The translations under genes were made by a program, and so were the position numbers. DNA of 35,178 nt from Bacteroidaceae bacterium. GTDB taxonomy: Bacteria; Bacteroidota; Bacteroidia; Bacteroidales; Bacteroidaceae. The notes under the pieces were generated by a model. The model was given only the letters and a program-made list of their open reading frames with translations, ran no database searches and was not told the DNA's origin. This document shows, piece by piece, positions 25,006-34,629 of this stretch; the stretch's first letter is position 1, and every line of letters begins with the position of its first letter. The stretch lies in assembly GCA_017472905.1 (NCBI GenBank), contig JAFUNW010000033.1:1-35178 (forward strand). Reading direction: 5' to 3'.

Positions 25006-27828
25006 ATGCGTATTTCATTTCTATCTTTGCTTTTTGTTTTATTCCTGTCTACAATGTCACAAACATACGCCCAGGTTTTACCTATGGACTCTGCCGTGTG
25101 TTACGGAAAACTTGACAATGGATTAACCTATTACATCCGACACAATGAACGCCCAAAAGGACATGCCGAATTCTACATTGTTCAAAGGGTTGGTTCTATA
25201 TTGGAAGAAGAGGAGCAACGCGGATTGGCTCATTTTCTCGAACACATGGCCTTTAACGGAACTAAAAACTTTCCGAAGAAGCGATTGATTGAATATTTGG
25301 AAGAGAATGGTGTCAAATTCGGTACTGACATCAATGCATATACAGCCTTTGAACAGACTGTTTATAACATCTCTAATGTTCCGACAGATCGAGAAAGATT
25401 GGTCGATTCATGTTTGCTGATACTACATGATTGGAGCGGTTTCATTACGTTAAATGAGAAAGAAATTGATGCCGAACGAAAAGTAATTCATGAGGAATGG
25501 CGCTTGAAAACGGGAGTTCAAGAACGAATTTATGAACAGACGTTACCCAAACTGTTTCCGAACAATCACCGATATGCTCAGCGGATGCCCATTGGAAAAA
25601 TGGAAGTGGTAGACAATTTCCCATACAGCACCCTGCGTGAATATTATCGGAAATGGTATCGCCCCGATTTGCAGGCTATCATTGTAGTAGGCGATATAGA
25701 TGTTTCGACCATTGAAAAACGTATTCGGGAAATGTGGGCAGACATTCCGGAACGCAAGCAACCGGCAGAGCGTATCTATTATTCCATTCCTCACAATGCA
25801 ACTCCCATTGTGGCCATTGGAACAGATCCGGAGCTGTCCTCAGGTATGTTACGGATAAGCTTCAAATATACTCCTACACATAAAGATGCGGCACAGACCA
25901 AGGCTGCTCAAAGAGAGAGATTCTGCAATTCGATGATCGTTTCCATGCTTTCGGCTCGTATCAACGACTTTGGGCAGAAAGCATCATCATATCCCAAAGA
26001 AAAAATATATTTTACAGACGGAGACTATTCCATCGCAGCAATCCAAAAAGCCTTTTCTGTTACCGCCACGTTTGAAGGAGATCGATGGAAAACTGCTATG
26101 CAGACGCTTGTTCTTCGGCTTAAACAGGCGATGGCTCATGGATTTACACAGGCTGAATATGAACGCATGGAAAAGGAAATTGCTAAAGCCTGGACACATC
26201 TAAAAACGAATCAACGGGGAAGAACTAACAAATTTCATGTTGAAAAATGTATAGACCACTTCCTGTCGGACGTACCCCTCTTATCCGACTCCGAACAAAA
26301 TCGGTTGTATCAAGAATTTCTTTCTGAAGTTTCATTGGAGGAACTCAATGCACGTTTCAATCAAATCTTGTATAGTCGCGATGGAGTTGCCATTTTGCTT
26401 CAAGGACAGCAACGAGACAAGCATCAATGGCCTACTGAAACAGAACTGTTGCAGGCATACAACAACGCATGGTTGCAAGAGACTGTTCCTTATGAAATAC
26501 CGAAAAAAGATCCGCCACCTGTATTGATGCAGACAAAACCGCAGGCCGGTTCTATCATCAGAATGAAACAGAATCAACAATACGGAACAACAGAGCTGAC
26601 TTTAAGCAATGGAGCCAAAGTTATACTCAAACCAACAGAGATGCCGAGCAATGAGCTGATTCTCACGGCTATCAGTAAGGGAGGAACATCCTTATTGAAA
26701 GACGAAGACTACAATCATTTTAGTGCGATCAATGTTTTACCCTCTATGGGAGGTTTGGGAAATCTTTCTGGTGAACAATTAGGGTTGGCTTTGGAGGGAA
26801 GTACTGCTTCGTATCAAACCAACATCGGTACATTGAACGAAAAATTTGCCGGGGGGTGTAAATGGGAACATGCAGAGCAGTTGTTACAATTGCTTCATTT
26901 GCGATTTACGACTGTGAGGAAAAATGAACATCTTTTTGCTAGTTGGCAAAAAAACAGACGGAATGCACTTGTGCAACAGATGGAAAATCCCATGACTCAC
27001 TTCAGTGATACGTTGCGAAATACCATGTATATGCCTCATTCTCGTAACCGAAAGCTTTCCCTTGCTTTGGCTGACAGTGTGGATTATGACCGTACGTGCG
27101 AACTCTTTTTAGAACGTTTTGCCAACGCAGCCGACTTTACATTCATATTTGTCGGAAAGATGGATGTTGATTCTTTATCTTCGCTTGTCTGCCAATACAT
27201 AGCAGCTCTCCCTGGAAACCCTCATAAACAAGAAGAAGCGAATCTCAAAGCTTTGCCGAAGTTTAAACAAGGAAAACAAGTGTGCCACTTGCAGGTTCCC
27301 ATGCAACAGCCGGCAACTACTGTTATCTATAATATTTGGACGAAAGAGCGGTATACTCAACGGAACAATATGGCTTGTGCCATTCTCAATGAGATTTTGA
27401 ACACGCTGTGTACGGAGAAACTACGTGAAGAAGAAGGAGGTACATACAATGTCTCCGTCACATCGCGTATCTCGCGACAGCCCAAAGACGAATTGGCCCT
27501 CATGTTTAATTTCAGTACCAATCCGGAACAGGCACAAACTTTATTGAATCAAGCCGTTGAGCTATTGGTACAAGTGGCTGAAAAGGGGCCGGCACAGGAG
27601 TTGTTCGACAATGCATGCAAATATCTGAGCAAGCAACATGATAGTTATCGCAACACGAATGCTTTTTGGATGGCAGCCCTTGTAGATAAAGTATTGCATA
27701 ACTCGGAGGATATGCTTACTAACAATCAAACGCTTCGTGAAGTAACTCCCAAAGATGTACAACGTTTGGCTAGAAAACTGACAAAATCAAGCAATACGGC
27801 TGAAATAATCATGTATCCCCAAAAGTAA
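25006..27828 (+). CDS. M16 family zinc peptidase (pitrilysin/PqqL-like)
   Basis: The 940-residue product carries a signal peptide (about 1-22, ending QTYA) and the fused two-half architecture of periplasmic M16B peptidases. The active half contains the inverted zinc motif HFLEH (residues 76-80) inside RGLAHFLEHMAFNGT, with E79 as catalytic base and E156 in EIDAERKVIHEEW as the third ligand. VKFGTDINAYTAFEQTVYN is also conserved. The inactive second half contains the RxxY-like region near EEEGGTYNVSVTSR, needed for substrate binding. M16 enzymes degrade extended peptides inside a closed chamber. It follows the PKD-like gene by 64 bp and ends the locus; the terminator is at 27881-27919. It most likely cuts peptides brought in by the SusCD system, as PqqL does after FusA import in plant pathogens and E. 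coli relatives. Confidence 0.93.
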   Translation: MRISFLSLLFVLFLSTMSQTYAQVLPMDSAVCYGKLDNGLTYYIRHNERPKGHAEFYIVQRVGSILEEEEQRGLAHFLEHMAFNGTKNFPKKRLIEYLEENGVKFGTDINAYTAFEQTVYNISNVPTDRERLVDSCLLILHDWSGFITLNEKEIDAERKVIHEEWRLKTGVQERIYEQTLPKLFPNNHRYAQRMPIGKMEVVDNFPYSTLREYYRKWYRPDLQAIIVVGDIDVSTIEKRIREMWADIPERKQPAERIYYSIPHNATPIVAIGTDPELSSGMLRISFKYTPTHKDAAQTKAAQRERFCNSMIVSMLSARINDFGQKASSYPKEKIYFTDGDYSIAAIQKAFSVTATFEGDRWKTAMQTLVLRLKQAMAHGFTQAEYERMEKEIAKAWTHLKTNQRGRTNKFHVEKCIDHFLSDVPLLSDSEQNRLYQEFLSEVSLEELNARFNQILYSRDGVAILLQGQQRDKHQWPTETELLQAYNNAWLQETVPYEIPKKDPPPVLMQTKPQAGSIIRMKQNQQYGTTELTLSNGAKVILKPTEMPSNELILTAISKGGTSLLKDEDYNHFSAINVLPSMGGLGNLSGEQLGLALEGSTASYQTNIGTLNEKFAGGCKWEHAEQLLQLLHLRFTTVRKNEHLFASWQKNRRNALVQQMENPMTHFSDTLRNTMYMPHSRNRKLSLALADSVDYDRTCELFLERFANAADFTFIFVGKMDVDSLSSLVCQYIAALPGNPHKQEEANLKALPKFKQGKQVCHLQVPMQQPATTVIYNIWTKERYTQRNNMACAILNEILNTLCTEKLREEEGGTYNVSVTSRISRQPKDELALMFNFSTNPEQAQTLLNQAVELLVQVAEKGPAQELFDNACKYLSKQHDSYRNTNAFWMAALVDKVLHNSEDMLTNNQTLREVTPKDVQRLARKLTKSSNTAEIIMYPQK

Positions 27829-27880
27829 TACTATCTATCATATTGAATGAAACCAAAGTGTCCTTAAGGCATACTGCTAC

Positions 27881-27919
27881 AAAAAAACCGAAGACCTTTA
27901 CGATCTTCGGTTCTTTTTT
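27881..27919. terminator. Bidirectional terminator between M16 and ilvC
   Basis: A 9-bp stem, AACCGAAGA (27886-27894) with TCTTCGGTT (27904-27912), has an A run on its left (27881-27887) and a TTTTTT run on its right. It therefore terminates in both directions between the convergent M16 and ilv operons. Confidence 0.85.
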
Positions 27920-27977
27920 CGAGGTGACTATGCTCCTTTGTGTTTATTCGTTAAGCATCTTGAATGCAAACAGTTTC

Positions 27978-29021
27978 TTAGTTGTTCTCCGGACGAAGTT
28001 GACGAACCGTTACAGCTGTTTGCCACATTTCACTTTCACGAAGAGCTTTCAACTCTTCTTCCAGCTTCTCACGATAATCGGGTTTTGAGTTGCTATCAAT
28101 ACTGATTTGTGCTTCGTTACCGCATTTAACGCTGGCATAAAGCTTCTCTACCACAGGTTTAATAGCATCGTGGAAAGGTCCCATCCAATCCAATGCTCCG
28201 CGTTGAGCCGTAGTAGAGCAATTTGCATACATCCAGTCCATACCGTTCTTTGCAAACAACGGCATAAGCGACTGAGTCAATTCTTCAACGGTTTCATTGA
28301 ACGCTTCTGATGGGGTATGTCCATTCTCGCGCAATACTTCATATTGTGCTAGAAGCAAACCTTGGATAGCTCCCATCAAAGAGCCACGTTCACCGGTCAG
28401 GTCGGAAGTGGCTTCGCGAATGAAAGTTGTTTCAAACAAATATCCGGAACCAACACCGATGCCGAGAGCCAATGTGCGTTCCAATGCACGACCGGTATAA
28501 TCTTGGTAAACAGCATACGAAGAGTTAAGACCACGTCCTTCTAAGAACATGGTACGAAGTGACGTGCCGGAACCTTTCGGGGCAACCATGATTACATCAA
28601 TATCAGTCGGGGGGACAACGCCTGTACGGTCGTTCCAAGTAATAGCAAATCCGTGTGAAAAATAAAGTGCTTTACCTGCAGTCAAATAAGGCTTGATGGT
28701 AGGCCATACACTCATTACAGCTGCATCGGAAAGCAAACACATGATAATCGTTCCTTTTTCGCAAGCTTCTTCGATAGAGAATAAGGTTTCTCCGGGTACC
28801 CATCCATCGGCGATTGCCTTGTCGTAAGTTTTTCCTTGGCGTTGACCTACTATTACATTGAAACCGTTATCGCGAAGATTCAAAGATTGACCGGGACCTT
28901 GTACTCCGTAACCAATCACTGCAATCGTTTCATTTTTCAAAACTTCACGTGCTTTTTCCAAAGGGAACTCTTCGCGGGTCATCACGTTTTCGATAACACC
29001 ACCAAAATTTAATTGTGCCAT
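27978..29021 (-). CDS. ilvC: Ketol-acid reductoisomerase
   Basis: The 347-residue NADPH enzyme performs the second step of valine and isoleucine synthesis, isomerising and reducing acetolactate or acetohydroxybutyrate. The dinucleotide motif is IGYGVQGPGQSLNLRDNG (36-53) rather than the common GYGSQGHAHA. The catalytic magnesium ligands lie in SDLTGERGSLMGA (D207, E211). As I recall, this GERGxLMG wording is closer to fungal Ilv5 than to E. coli IlvC and is usual in Bacteroidota. The loop VGQRQGKTYDKA carries basic residues expected for NADPH preference. It is the last gene of the ilv operon, 40 bp after the thioesterase gene. Confidence 0.95.
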   Translation of the reverse strand: MAQLNFGGVIENVMTREEFPLEKAREVLKNETIAVIGYGVQGPGQSLNLRDNGFNVIVGQRQGKTYDKAIADGWVPGETLFSIEEACEKGTIIMCLLSDAAVMSVWPTIKPYLTAGKALYFSHGFAITWNDRTGVVPPTDIDVIMVAPKGSGTSLRTMFLEGRGLNSSYAVYQDYTGRALERTLALGIGVGSGYLFETTFIREATSDLTGERGSLMGAIQGLLLAQYEVLRENGHTPSEAFNETVEELTQSLMPLFAKNGMDWMYANCSTTAQRGALDWMGPFHDAIKPVVEKLYASVKCGNEAQISIDSNSKPDYREKLEEELKALRESEMWQTAVTVRQLRPENN

Positions 29022-29061
29022 AATCTTCTTAAATTACAATTTATAAGTTATCAATTAAAAA

Positions 29062-29799
29062 TTATTTCAATACTACTTTGCTGCGAACCACTACTTCGGT
29101 CGCATTTTTCCGCACTTCAATGTCGTATTCGTCCGGAGCCACTTCTTCGCGATAGAAGCAAAGTGTGTCTCCGTAATAGCTTTCAGCTACGTATGCCATT
29201 TCAAAGCGATGAATACGTTTTTTGCGGAATGTCTCCATAGGGAAAAGGTCTAAAATATGCTCGATATACTTGATGCTATTGACGTGGCCATTGATGTCGA
29301 TGTCGCTGTATCGTGTGCGATATTCTTCAACCGGTTTGTCTGTGGTTACCTTGATGCGTCCCGGTTTGGATATGGGGCATTCTTTATCACAAACATATTC
29401 GGCAATACTTCCTCCATGAAGAGTCAATAAATCAGCCGGTTTTCGCGTTTCCATGCTAATCATAGCCCAAACCGAACGGGCATATCCTATCGGTTTACCT
29501 TCTTTGTCAAGTATTGCAAAATTACGGTCGGTAAAGAGACGATATACATTTTCAACCCATGTTTCAATACTGAATTCATCGTATTGTTTAGGTAAATCGT
29601 TTAACTCGATAGCCAATCGAGAAAGTACCCATGTATAATGGTTCTCATTCAATTCCGCAATACCGAAACCCCGCTCAGCGGCATGAAAACCGGCACAATT
29701 GAGCAAATGGTTTCCCAATACACCCATCGTCAGTTTCCCGGTGAAATCGACATGGAAAGGCTCTGATACAAACCTGTATTCCCCTACTTTATGATTCAT
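29062..29799 (-). CDS. Acyl-ACP thioesterase (FatA/FatB-type)
   Basis: The 245-residue product is a tandem hotdog-fold thioesterase. The first hotdog contains LLNCAGFHAAERGFGIAELN and IETWVENVYRLFTDRNF. The second begins about residue 150 and carries the catalytic SDIDINGHVNSIKY (N170, H172), corresponding to the SDLDxNxHVNN motif of plant FatA. The family releases fatty acids from acyl-ACP. Its position inside the ilv operon is notable: its ATG overlaps the ilvN stop by one base (TAATG), indicating translational coupling. A link between branched-chain amino acid precursors and branched fatty acid metabolism is possible but inferred. Chain-length specificity cannot be read. Confidence 0.9.
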   Translation of the reverse strand: MNHKVGEYRFVSEPFHVDFTGKLTMGVLGNHLLNCAGFHAAERGFGIAELNENHYTWVLSRLAIELNDLPKQYDEFSIETWVENVYRLFTDRNFAILDKEGKPIGYARSVWAMISMETRKPADLLTLHGGSIAEYVCDKECPISKPGRIKVTTDKPVEEYRTRYSDIDINGHVNSIKYIEHILDLFPMETFRKKRIHRFEMAYVAESYYGDTLCFYREEVAPDEYDIEVRKNATEVVVRSKVVLK

Positions 29800-30356
29800 T
29801 ACTTTATTTCCTTATTCCTGTTATACTTCTCTTCCCGCATAGCCAAATATTCGTTGAGTCGCTCAAAGCAACTGGTAGAAATGGCGACTCGTCCTGAACG
29901 TACAAACTGCAGCACGATACCGAATTGTTGCAATTCTTCGTAAAGCGAGGAAATCTCTTCGCTCATTCCATTCTTTTCTACGATGCAGAAAGTAGGATTC
30001 ACTTCCACAACACGAGCTGCATGACGCCGAATGATTTTTGAGGCTACAGGATTGGCTTGAAAAGCCGGAGTTGCCAATTTATATAGTGCAATCTCATGTT
30101 GGTAGATTTCACTATCGGTAAAATAATTGGCCTGCAAAACATCAACTTTTCGTTCTATTTGCTTCACGACTTTCTCAATTTCACTTTGAGTAGCCCATGC
30201 AGTAATTGTATATTTATGAATACCTTTAATGGAAGAGGCTGAAACATTCAAACTCTCAATATTAATTTGACGGCGAGTAAACACAGCCGTAACTTGATTC
30301 AATAAACCTGCGATGTTCTCAGAATGAACAATCAGTGTGTACAATGTCTTTTCCAT
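29799..30356 (-). CDS. ilvN: Acetolactate synthase small (regulatory) subunit
   Basis: The 185-residue product has an N-terminal ACT domain (LYTLIVHSENIAGLLNQVTAVF, then INIESLNVSAS and HKYTITAW), which in this family binds valine for feedback inhibition. A C-terminal domain (about 80-165) contacts and activates the large subunit. It starts 3 bp after the ilvB stop and overlaps the thioesterase start by one base, so expression is tightly coupled. The gene could equally be called ilvH by analogy. Confidence 0.93.
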   Translation of the reverse strand: MEKTLYTLIVHSENIAGLLNQVTAVFTRRQINIESLNVSASSIKGIHKYTITAWATQSEIEKVVKQIERKVDVLQANYFTDSEIYQHEIALYKLATPAFQANPVASKIIRRHAARVVEVNPTFCIVEKNGMSEEISSLYEELQQFGIVLQFVRSGRVAISTSCFERLNEYLAMREEKYNRNKEIK

Positions 30357-30359
30357 AAC

Positions 30360-32069
30360 TCAGCATTCTAACATCATTTTATCTACAGTACCTCCCGGAG
30401 GAGTCATCGGCATTACATTACCTTCTTCTATTACACAAGCCTCCAATAAAAATGGTCCGTCTGTCGCAAGCATTTCATGAATGGCTTCTTGCAACTCTTC
30501 CCGCTTCATGATACGGCGTGCGGGAATAGAATAGGCTGAAGCTATCTGCATATAATCTGGATTCATCATTGGAGTAAACGCATAGCGGCGACCGAAGAAC
30601 ATCGCTTGCCATTGGCGTACATTTCCCAAATAGTTATTATTCATCAGTATCATCTTTACCGGTGCTTTCTGTTCCATGATCGTTCCTAATTCTTGGATGT
30701 TCATTTGAAAACCTCCGTCACCCATAAAGACACACACTGCGCGGTCGGGACGTCCGAAAGTAGCTCCAATGGCAGCAGGCATTCCAAACCCCATTGTTCC
30801 TAAACCTCCGGAGGTAACAACACTACGTTCTTTGGTATATTTAAAATAACGAGCTGCCATCATTTGGTTTTGTCCTACGTCAGTAACCAATATTGCTTCG
30901 TGGTTGGCCGCTTCACTCACAGCACGTACAACTTCACCCATATTCAAAGGACCGGAGAGGGGATGTATTTCCGGCAGAATGACACGCTCTAATTCCAACT
31001 TCTCATGTTCGGAAAAGCTTTCAATCCATGCCGTATGGTTGTTTTGCACCATCAAATCGGTCAATTGTCGTAAGGTCTGTTTACAATCGCCCAAAACAGC
31101 TACATCTACATTGACATTTTTATTGAATTCAGACGAATCAATGTCGAGATGAATCACCTTGGCTTGTTTGGCATAGGTGGCAATGTTACCTGTTACCCGA
31201 TCATCAAAACGCATACCTACTGCAATCAGAACATCACATTCGTTTGTTTTTACATTGGGAGCCAAGTTGCCATGCATTCCCAACATGCCTTTATTTAATG
31301 GATGATCAGACGGAATAGCTGATAATCCCAACAATGTGCATCCGCAAGGTATATCTCCTTTTTCTAAAAATGCACGTAGTTCGACCTGAGCATTTCCAAG
31401 CTCCACTCCTTGACCAACCAATACCAACGGACGCTTTGCACTATTGATAAGATTTGCTGCTGCCTCTAATGTCCCTTCTTGGGATTCAGGATTGGGATCA
31501 TAGCTACGAATGAAGTCGACTGTTTCCGGTTCGTAATCAACCATCTCTACTTGTGCATTTTTGGTGAAGTCAAGTACTACCGGCCCCGGACGTCCGTTCT
31601 TGGCTAAGAAGAATGCACGAGCAACGGCCCAAGCTATGTCTTTTGCGCTACGAATTTGATAACTCCATTTAGTGATGGGTTGTGTAATACTTACCAAATC
31701 GACTTCTTGAAAAGCATCAGTACCTAACATGGCTGTAGGAACCTGACCGGCTATGACCACGATAGGCGTACTGTCTATCATTGCATCGGCTATTCCGGTA
31801 AGAGTGTTGGTTGCTCCCGGTCCACTAGTAACTAAGCAAACTCCGACTTCACCGGAAACACGGGCAAAACCTTGAGCTGCATGGGTTGCTCCTTGCTCAT
31901 GACGAACTAAAATGTGGTTCAGCGTATCGCGATGATGATAAAGGGCATCAAAAGTTGGCATGATACTTCCACCTGGATATCCAAACAAGGTTTTCACGCC
32001 TTGATGTTCCAATGAACGCATCAATGCTTCTGCCCCGGTTATTGTTTCTTTCATTATATTCATTGTCAT
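30360..32069 (-). CDS. ilvB: Acetolactate synthase large (catalytic) subunit
   Basis: The 569-residue product is a thiamine diphosphate enzyme that condenses two pyruvates to acetolactate, or pyruvate with 2-oxobutyrate. The N-terminal PYR domain has HEQGATHAAQGFARVSG with the catalytic glutamate and SGPGATNTLTGIADA. A central FAD-binding-type domain follows. The C-terminal PP domain carries the ThDP/Mg motif beginning GDGGFQMNIQELGT and ending NNNYLGNVRQWQ. An alternative start lies five codons in (MKETITGAEAL). It is preceded by ilvD (32 bp) and followed 3 bp later by ilvN. Confidence 0.95.
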   Translation of the reverse strand: MTMNIMKETITGAEALMRSLEHQGVKTLFGYPGGSIMPTFDALYHHRDTLNHILVRHEQGATHAAQGFARVSGEVGVCLVTSGPGATNTLTGIADAMIDSTPIVVIAGQVPTAMLGTDAFQEVDLVSITQPITKWSYQIRSAKDIAWAVARAFFLAKNGRPGPVVLDFTKNAQVEMVDYEPETVDFIRSYDPNPESQEGTLEAAANLINSAKRPLVLVGQGVELGNAQVELRAFLEKGDIPCGCTLLGLSAIPSDHPLNKGMLGMHGNLAPNVKTNECDVLIAVGMRFDDRVTGNIATYAKQAKVIHLDIDSSEFNKNVNVDVAVLGDCKQTLRQLTDLMVQNNHTAWIESFSEHEKLELERVILPEIHPLSGPLNMGEVVRAVSEAANHEAILVTDVGQNQMMAARYFKYTKERSVVTSGGLGTMGFGMPAAIGATFGRPDRAVCVFMGDGGFQMNIQELGTIMEQKAPVKMILMNNNYLGNVRQWQAMFFGRRYAFTPMMNPDYMQIASAYSIPARRIMKREELQEAIHEMLATDGPFLLEACVIEEGNVMPMTPPGGTVDKMMLEC

Positions 32070-32101
32070 TTCAATCGATAAGTTATTATCAACTCCGGTT
32101 A

Positions 32102-33904
32102 CTATTCGATGATTCTTACTCCTCCTTTATCAGCCGAACTTACCATACTTGCGTAAGCTCGTAAACTTTTTGAAACCTGACGATTGCGAGTAACAGGAGT
32201 CATAGGACGTGCTGCCAGTTCTTCTTCACTGAGTCTGACATTGATGGTGCGATTGGGAATATCTATTTCAATGATGTCACCGTCAATAAGTTTACCGATG
32301 TTTCCACCTGCCGCAGCTTCCGGACTGATATGTCCGATACTTAATCCGGAGGTACCTCCACTAAAACGTCCGTCTGTAATTAGAGCACATTCCTTACCCA
32401 AATGTTTACTCTTGATATACGAGGTGGGATAGAGCATCTCCTGCATACCCGGTCCGCCCTTTGGACCTTCGTGGGTAATGACAACAACATCTCCGCTTAC
32501 AACCTTTCCATTTAAAATACCGTCACAAGCTGAATCTTGAGAATCGAACACTTTGGCCGGGCCGATAAACTTCCAGATACTTTCATCAACACCGGCTGTT
32601 TTTACTACACAACCGTCTTGTGCGATATTTCCTTTTAATACAGCCAAACCGCCGTCCTTGCTATAGGCATGTGCCAAATCTCGAATACAACCAGTAGCCC
32701 GATCTTTATCCAAAGTTTCATATTTGGAGTTTTGAGAGCCGGCTTGAATACTGAATTTATTGGCTGGCGCACTCGTATAAATACGTATGGCTTCAGCATT
32801 TGGTTCTCCGTCTGTTATGTCATAACGCGCAATCTCTTCCCCCAAAGTTGTACCGTTTACGCGTATAGCCGTTGTATCCAACAAATCTCCTTTGGCCAAT
32901 TCTGCCAAAATATTCAGAATACCACCGGCGCGATTAACATCTTGTATATGATATTTCTGGGTATTAGGAGCTACTTTACAAAGGCAGGGTACACGGCGGG
33001 ATAGCATATCAATGTCATCCATCGTAAAATCCACTCCCGCTTCATTGGCTACAGCCAACAGGTGGAGTACCGTATTGGTAGAGCCTCCCATCGCAATATC
33101 CAATGTCATGGCATTGAGAAAAGCTGTTCGAGTAGCGATGTTCAGAGGAAGTACACTTTCGTCTCCCTCTTCGTAATATTTATAGGCATTCTTTACGATT
33201 AAAGCAGCGGCATCTTTAAATAGTTGAATACGATTGGCATGAGTTGCTAATATCGTGCCGTTGCCGGGCAGAGAAAGTCCCATTGCTTCTGTCAGACAGT
33301 TCATGGAATTGGCTGTAAACATACCGGAACAGCAACCACATCCCGGACAGGCATGACGCTCAATCTCTGATACTTCTTCATCATTTACCGAAGTATCGGC
33401 ACTCTTAATCATGGCATCAATCAGGTCCAAATGTTGTCCGTTCCATTCGCCTGCTTCCATCGGACCACCGGAAACAAATACCGTTGGAATGTTTAGGCGC
33501 ATAGTTGCCATTAACATTCCTGGAGTTATCTTGTCGCAATTGCTGATGCAAACCAACGCATCCGCTTTGTGAGCATTGCACATGTACTCTACACTGTCAG
33601 CAATGATATCTCGCGAAGGAAGCGAATAAAGCATTCCGTCATGTCCCATTGCAATACCATCGTCAATCGCTATGGTATTAAACTCAGCTGCAAAACATCC
33701 AAGTTTTTCAATTTCAGATTTAACCAGTTGTCCGATTGCATGCAAATGGGTATGTCCCGGAACAAATTGAGTAAATGAATTGGCTATGGCAATGATGGGT
33801 TTCCCCATTTGTTCTTTCTTCATTCCATTGGCAACCCACAAAGCACGTGCACCTGCCATGCGGCGTCCTTGTGTACTGAATGCACTACGTAATTGCTTTT
33901 TCAT
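32102..33904 (-). CDS. ilvD: Dihydroxyacid dehydratase
   Basis: The 600-residue product dehydrates 2,3-dihydroxy acids to 2-keto acids, the third common step of isoleucine and valine synthesis. Iron-sulfur cysteines are visible in [12 protein letters not shown] (C123) and [16 protein letters not shown] (C192, aligned with the E. coli ligand). The [11 protein letters not shown] segment lacks the extra cysteine of the [2Fe-2S] branch, which by family knowledge suggests an oxygen-sensitive [4Fe-4S] enzyme like E. coli Ilv[21 protein letters not shown] is the conserved C-terminal domain motif. It is first in the operon. The start at 33904 lies 15 nt after the attenuator terminator. Confidence 0.96.
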   Translation of the reverse strand: MKKQLRSAFSTQGRRMAGARALWVANGMKKEQMGKPIIAIANSFTQFVPGHTHLHAIGQLVKSEIEKLGCFAAEFNTIAIDDGIAMGHDGMLYSLPSRDIIADSVEYMCNAHKADALVCISNCDKITPGMLMATMRLNIPTVFVSGGPMEAGEWNGQHLDLIDAMIKSADTSVNDEEVSEIERHACPGCGCCSGMFTANSMNCLTEAMGLSLPGNGTILATHANRIQLFKDAAALIVKNAYKYYEEGDESVLPLNIATRTAFLNAMTLDIAMGGSTNTVLHLLAVANEAGVDFTMDDIDMLSRRVPCLCKVAPNTQKYHIQDVNRAGGILNILAELAKGDLLDTTAIRVNGTTLGEEIARYDITDGEPNAEAIRIYTSAPANKFSIQAGSQNSKYETLDKDRATGCIRDLAHAYSKDGGLAVLKGNIAQDGCVVKTAGVDESIWKFIGPAKVFDSQDSACDGILNGKVVSGDVVVITHEGPKGGPGMQEMLYPTSYIKSKHLGKECALITDGRFSGGTSGLSIGHISPEAAAGGNIGKLIDGDIIEIDIPNRTINVRLSEEELAARPMTPVTRNRQVSKSLRAYASMVSSADKGGVRIIE

Positions 33905-33918
33905 AATTTATATATTTT

Positions 33919-33949
33919 AAAAGCCTTTCCCACATCAGTGAGAAAGGCT
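33919..33949 (-). terminator. ilv operon attenuator terminator
   Basis: On the minus strand, AGCCTTTCTCAC (33949-33938) and GTGGGAAAGGCT (33933-33922) form a 12-bp stem with one G·T wobble and a TGAT loop, followed by a short T run. It lies between the leader peptide and ilvD. Its 5' arm can instead pair with GTGAGAAAG at 33997-33989, which overlaps the leader stop codon. Confidence 0.85.
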
Positions 33950-33988
33950 ATCAACTAATTCTATTTAAATACACATACAGATACACAA

Positions 33989-33997
33989 CTTTCTCAC
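33989..33997 (-). promoter_or_regulatory. Antiterminator arm of the ilv attenuator
   Basis: GTGAGAAAG (minus strand) is exactly complementary to CTTTCTCAC inside the terminator's 5' arm (33946-33938), giving a 9-bp alternative stem. It includes the leader-peptide stop codon, so a ribosome finishing the leader would cover it and let the terminator form. Confidence 0.75.
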
Positions 33998-34068
33998 GCT
34001 CTTGATGTTTCCACCACGACGTTCACCACTAGTAGGCTGCTAATTCGTGTAATGACTGTATGCAACAT
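33994..34068 (-). CDS. ilv leader peptide
   Basis: A 24-codon ORF reads M-L-H-T-V-I-T-R-I-S-S-L-L-V-V-N-V-V-V-E-T-S-R-A. Eleven of the 24 residues are Leu (3), Val (6) or Ile (2), including the run L12-L13-V14-V15 and V17-V18-V19. The operon it precedes makes valine and isoleucine and the leucine precursor. The ATG is about 20 nt after the predicted transcription start and the stop overlaps the antiterminator arm. By the classic attenuation model, scarcity of charged Val or Leu tRNA stalls the ribosome on these codons, leaving the antiterminator arm free and allowing transcription of ilvD onward. The mechanism is inferred; the ORF, promoter and alternative stems are directly visible. Confidence 0.82.
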   Translation of the reverse strand: MLHTVITRISSLLVVNVVVETSRA

Positions 34069-34094
34069 ATTCTTCTCTTTTTTATTAATGGGTG

Positions 34095-34125
34095 CAAAGG
34101 TAAGTTGTTTTTCGTAACCGGCAAA
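34095..34125 (-). promoter_or_regulatory. Promoter of the ilv operon
   Basis: On the minus strand, TTTG (34125-34122), a 19-nt spacer and TACCTTTG (34102-34095) exactly match the Bacteroides promoter consensus. Transcription would begin around 34088, giving a leader of about 180 nt before ilvD. Confidence 0.85.
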
Positions 34126-34629
34126 CATTTTTCTGATTTTTTTCGCGTATACACAAAAAAAAGTCAGAAACAAAGTGAGTCTGCTTCCATTTTATTACTT
34201 TGGTTTGAGCGCGGAAGAATATATATGGCGTTTCTCTAGTGCCTCAAGGAATGAGCAAGTGATAGTGAAGGGCTTCACGCTTGAGCCGAAATATAAACTA
34301 CTTACTGATAATCAGAAATACATCAACGAAAACTCTATGAATTGATTCCATAAAGTTCCCGTTGTTTTTTATTTTTCCAAGATGTTATATATTTATAGAT
34401 ATGTGCGATTCTTGGTCGGTAAGTCAAAAAATAATAGAGTTACCGATAAAGAATCGAAAGGTTTTGCTTGCCTTTGTATCAACTTAAATAATTGTAGATC
34501 GCAGGACACCGAGATAAACAAATGTACTCCTTTGGCGAATTCAAGGATATTATCGAGGGAGATTAGTTACCTACTATTTGAAGAGGAATCTCCCCGTTTT
34601 TACACTTTTAGGAAGAAAAACAATCCAAA

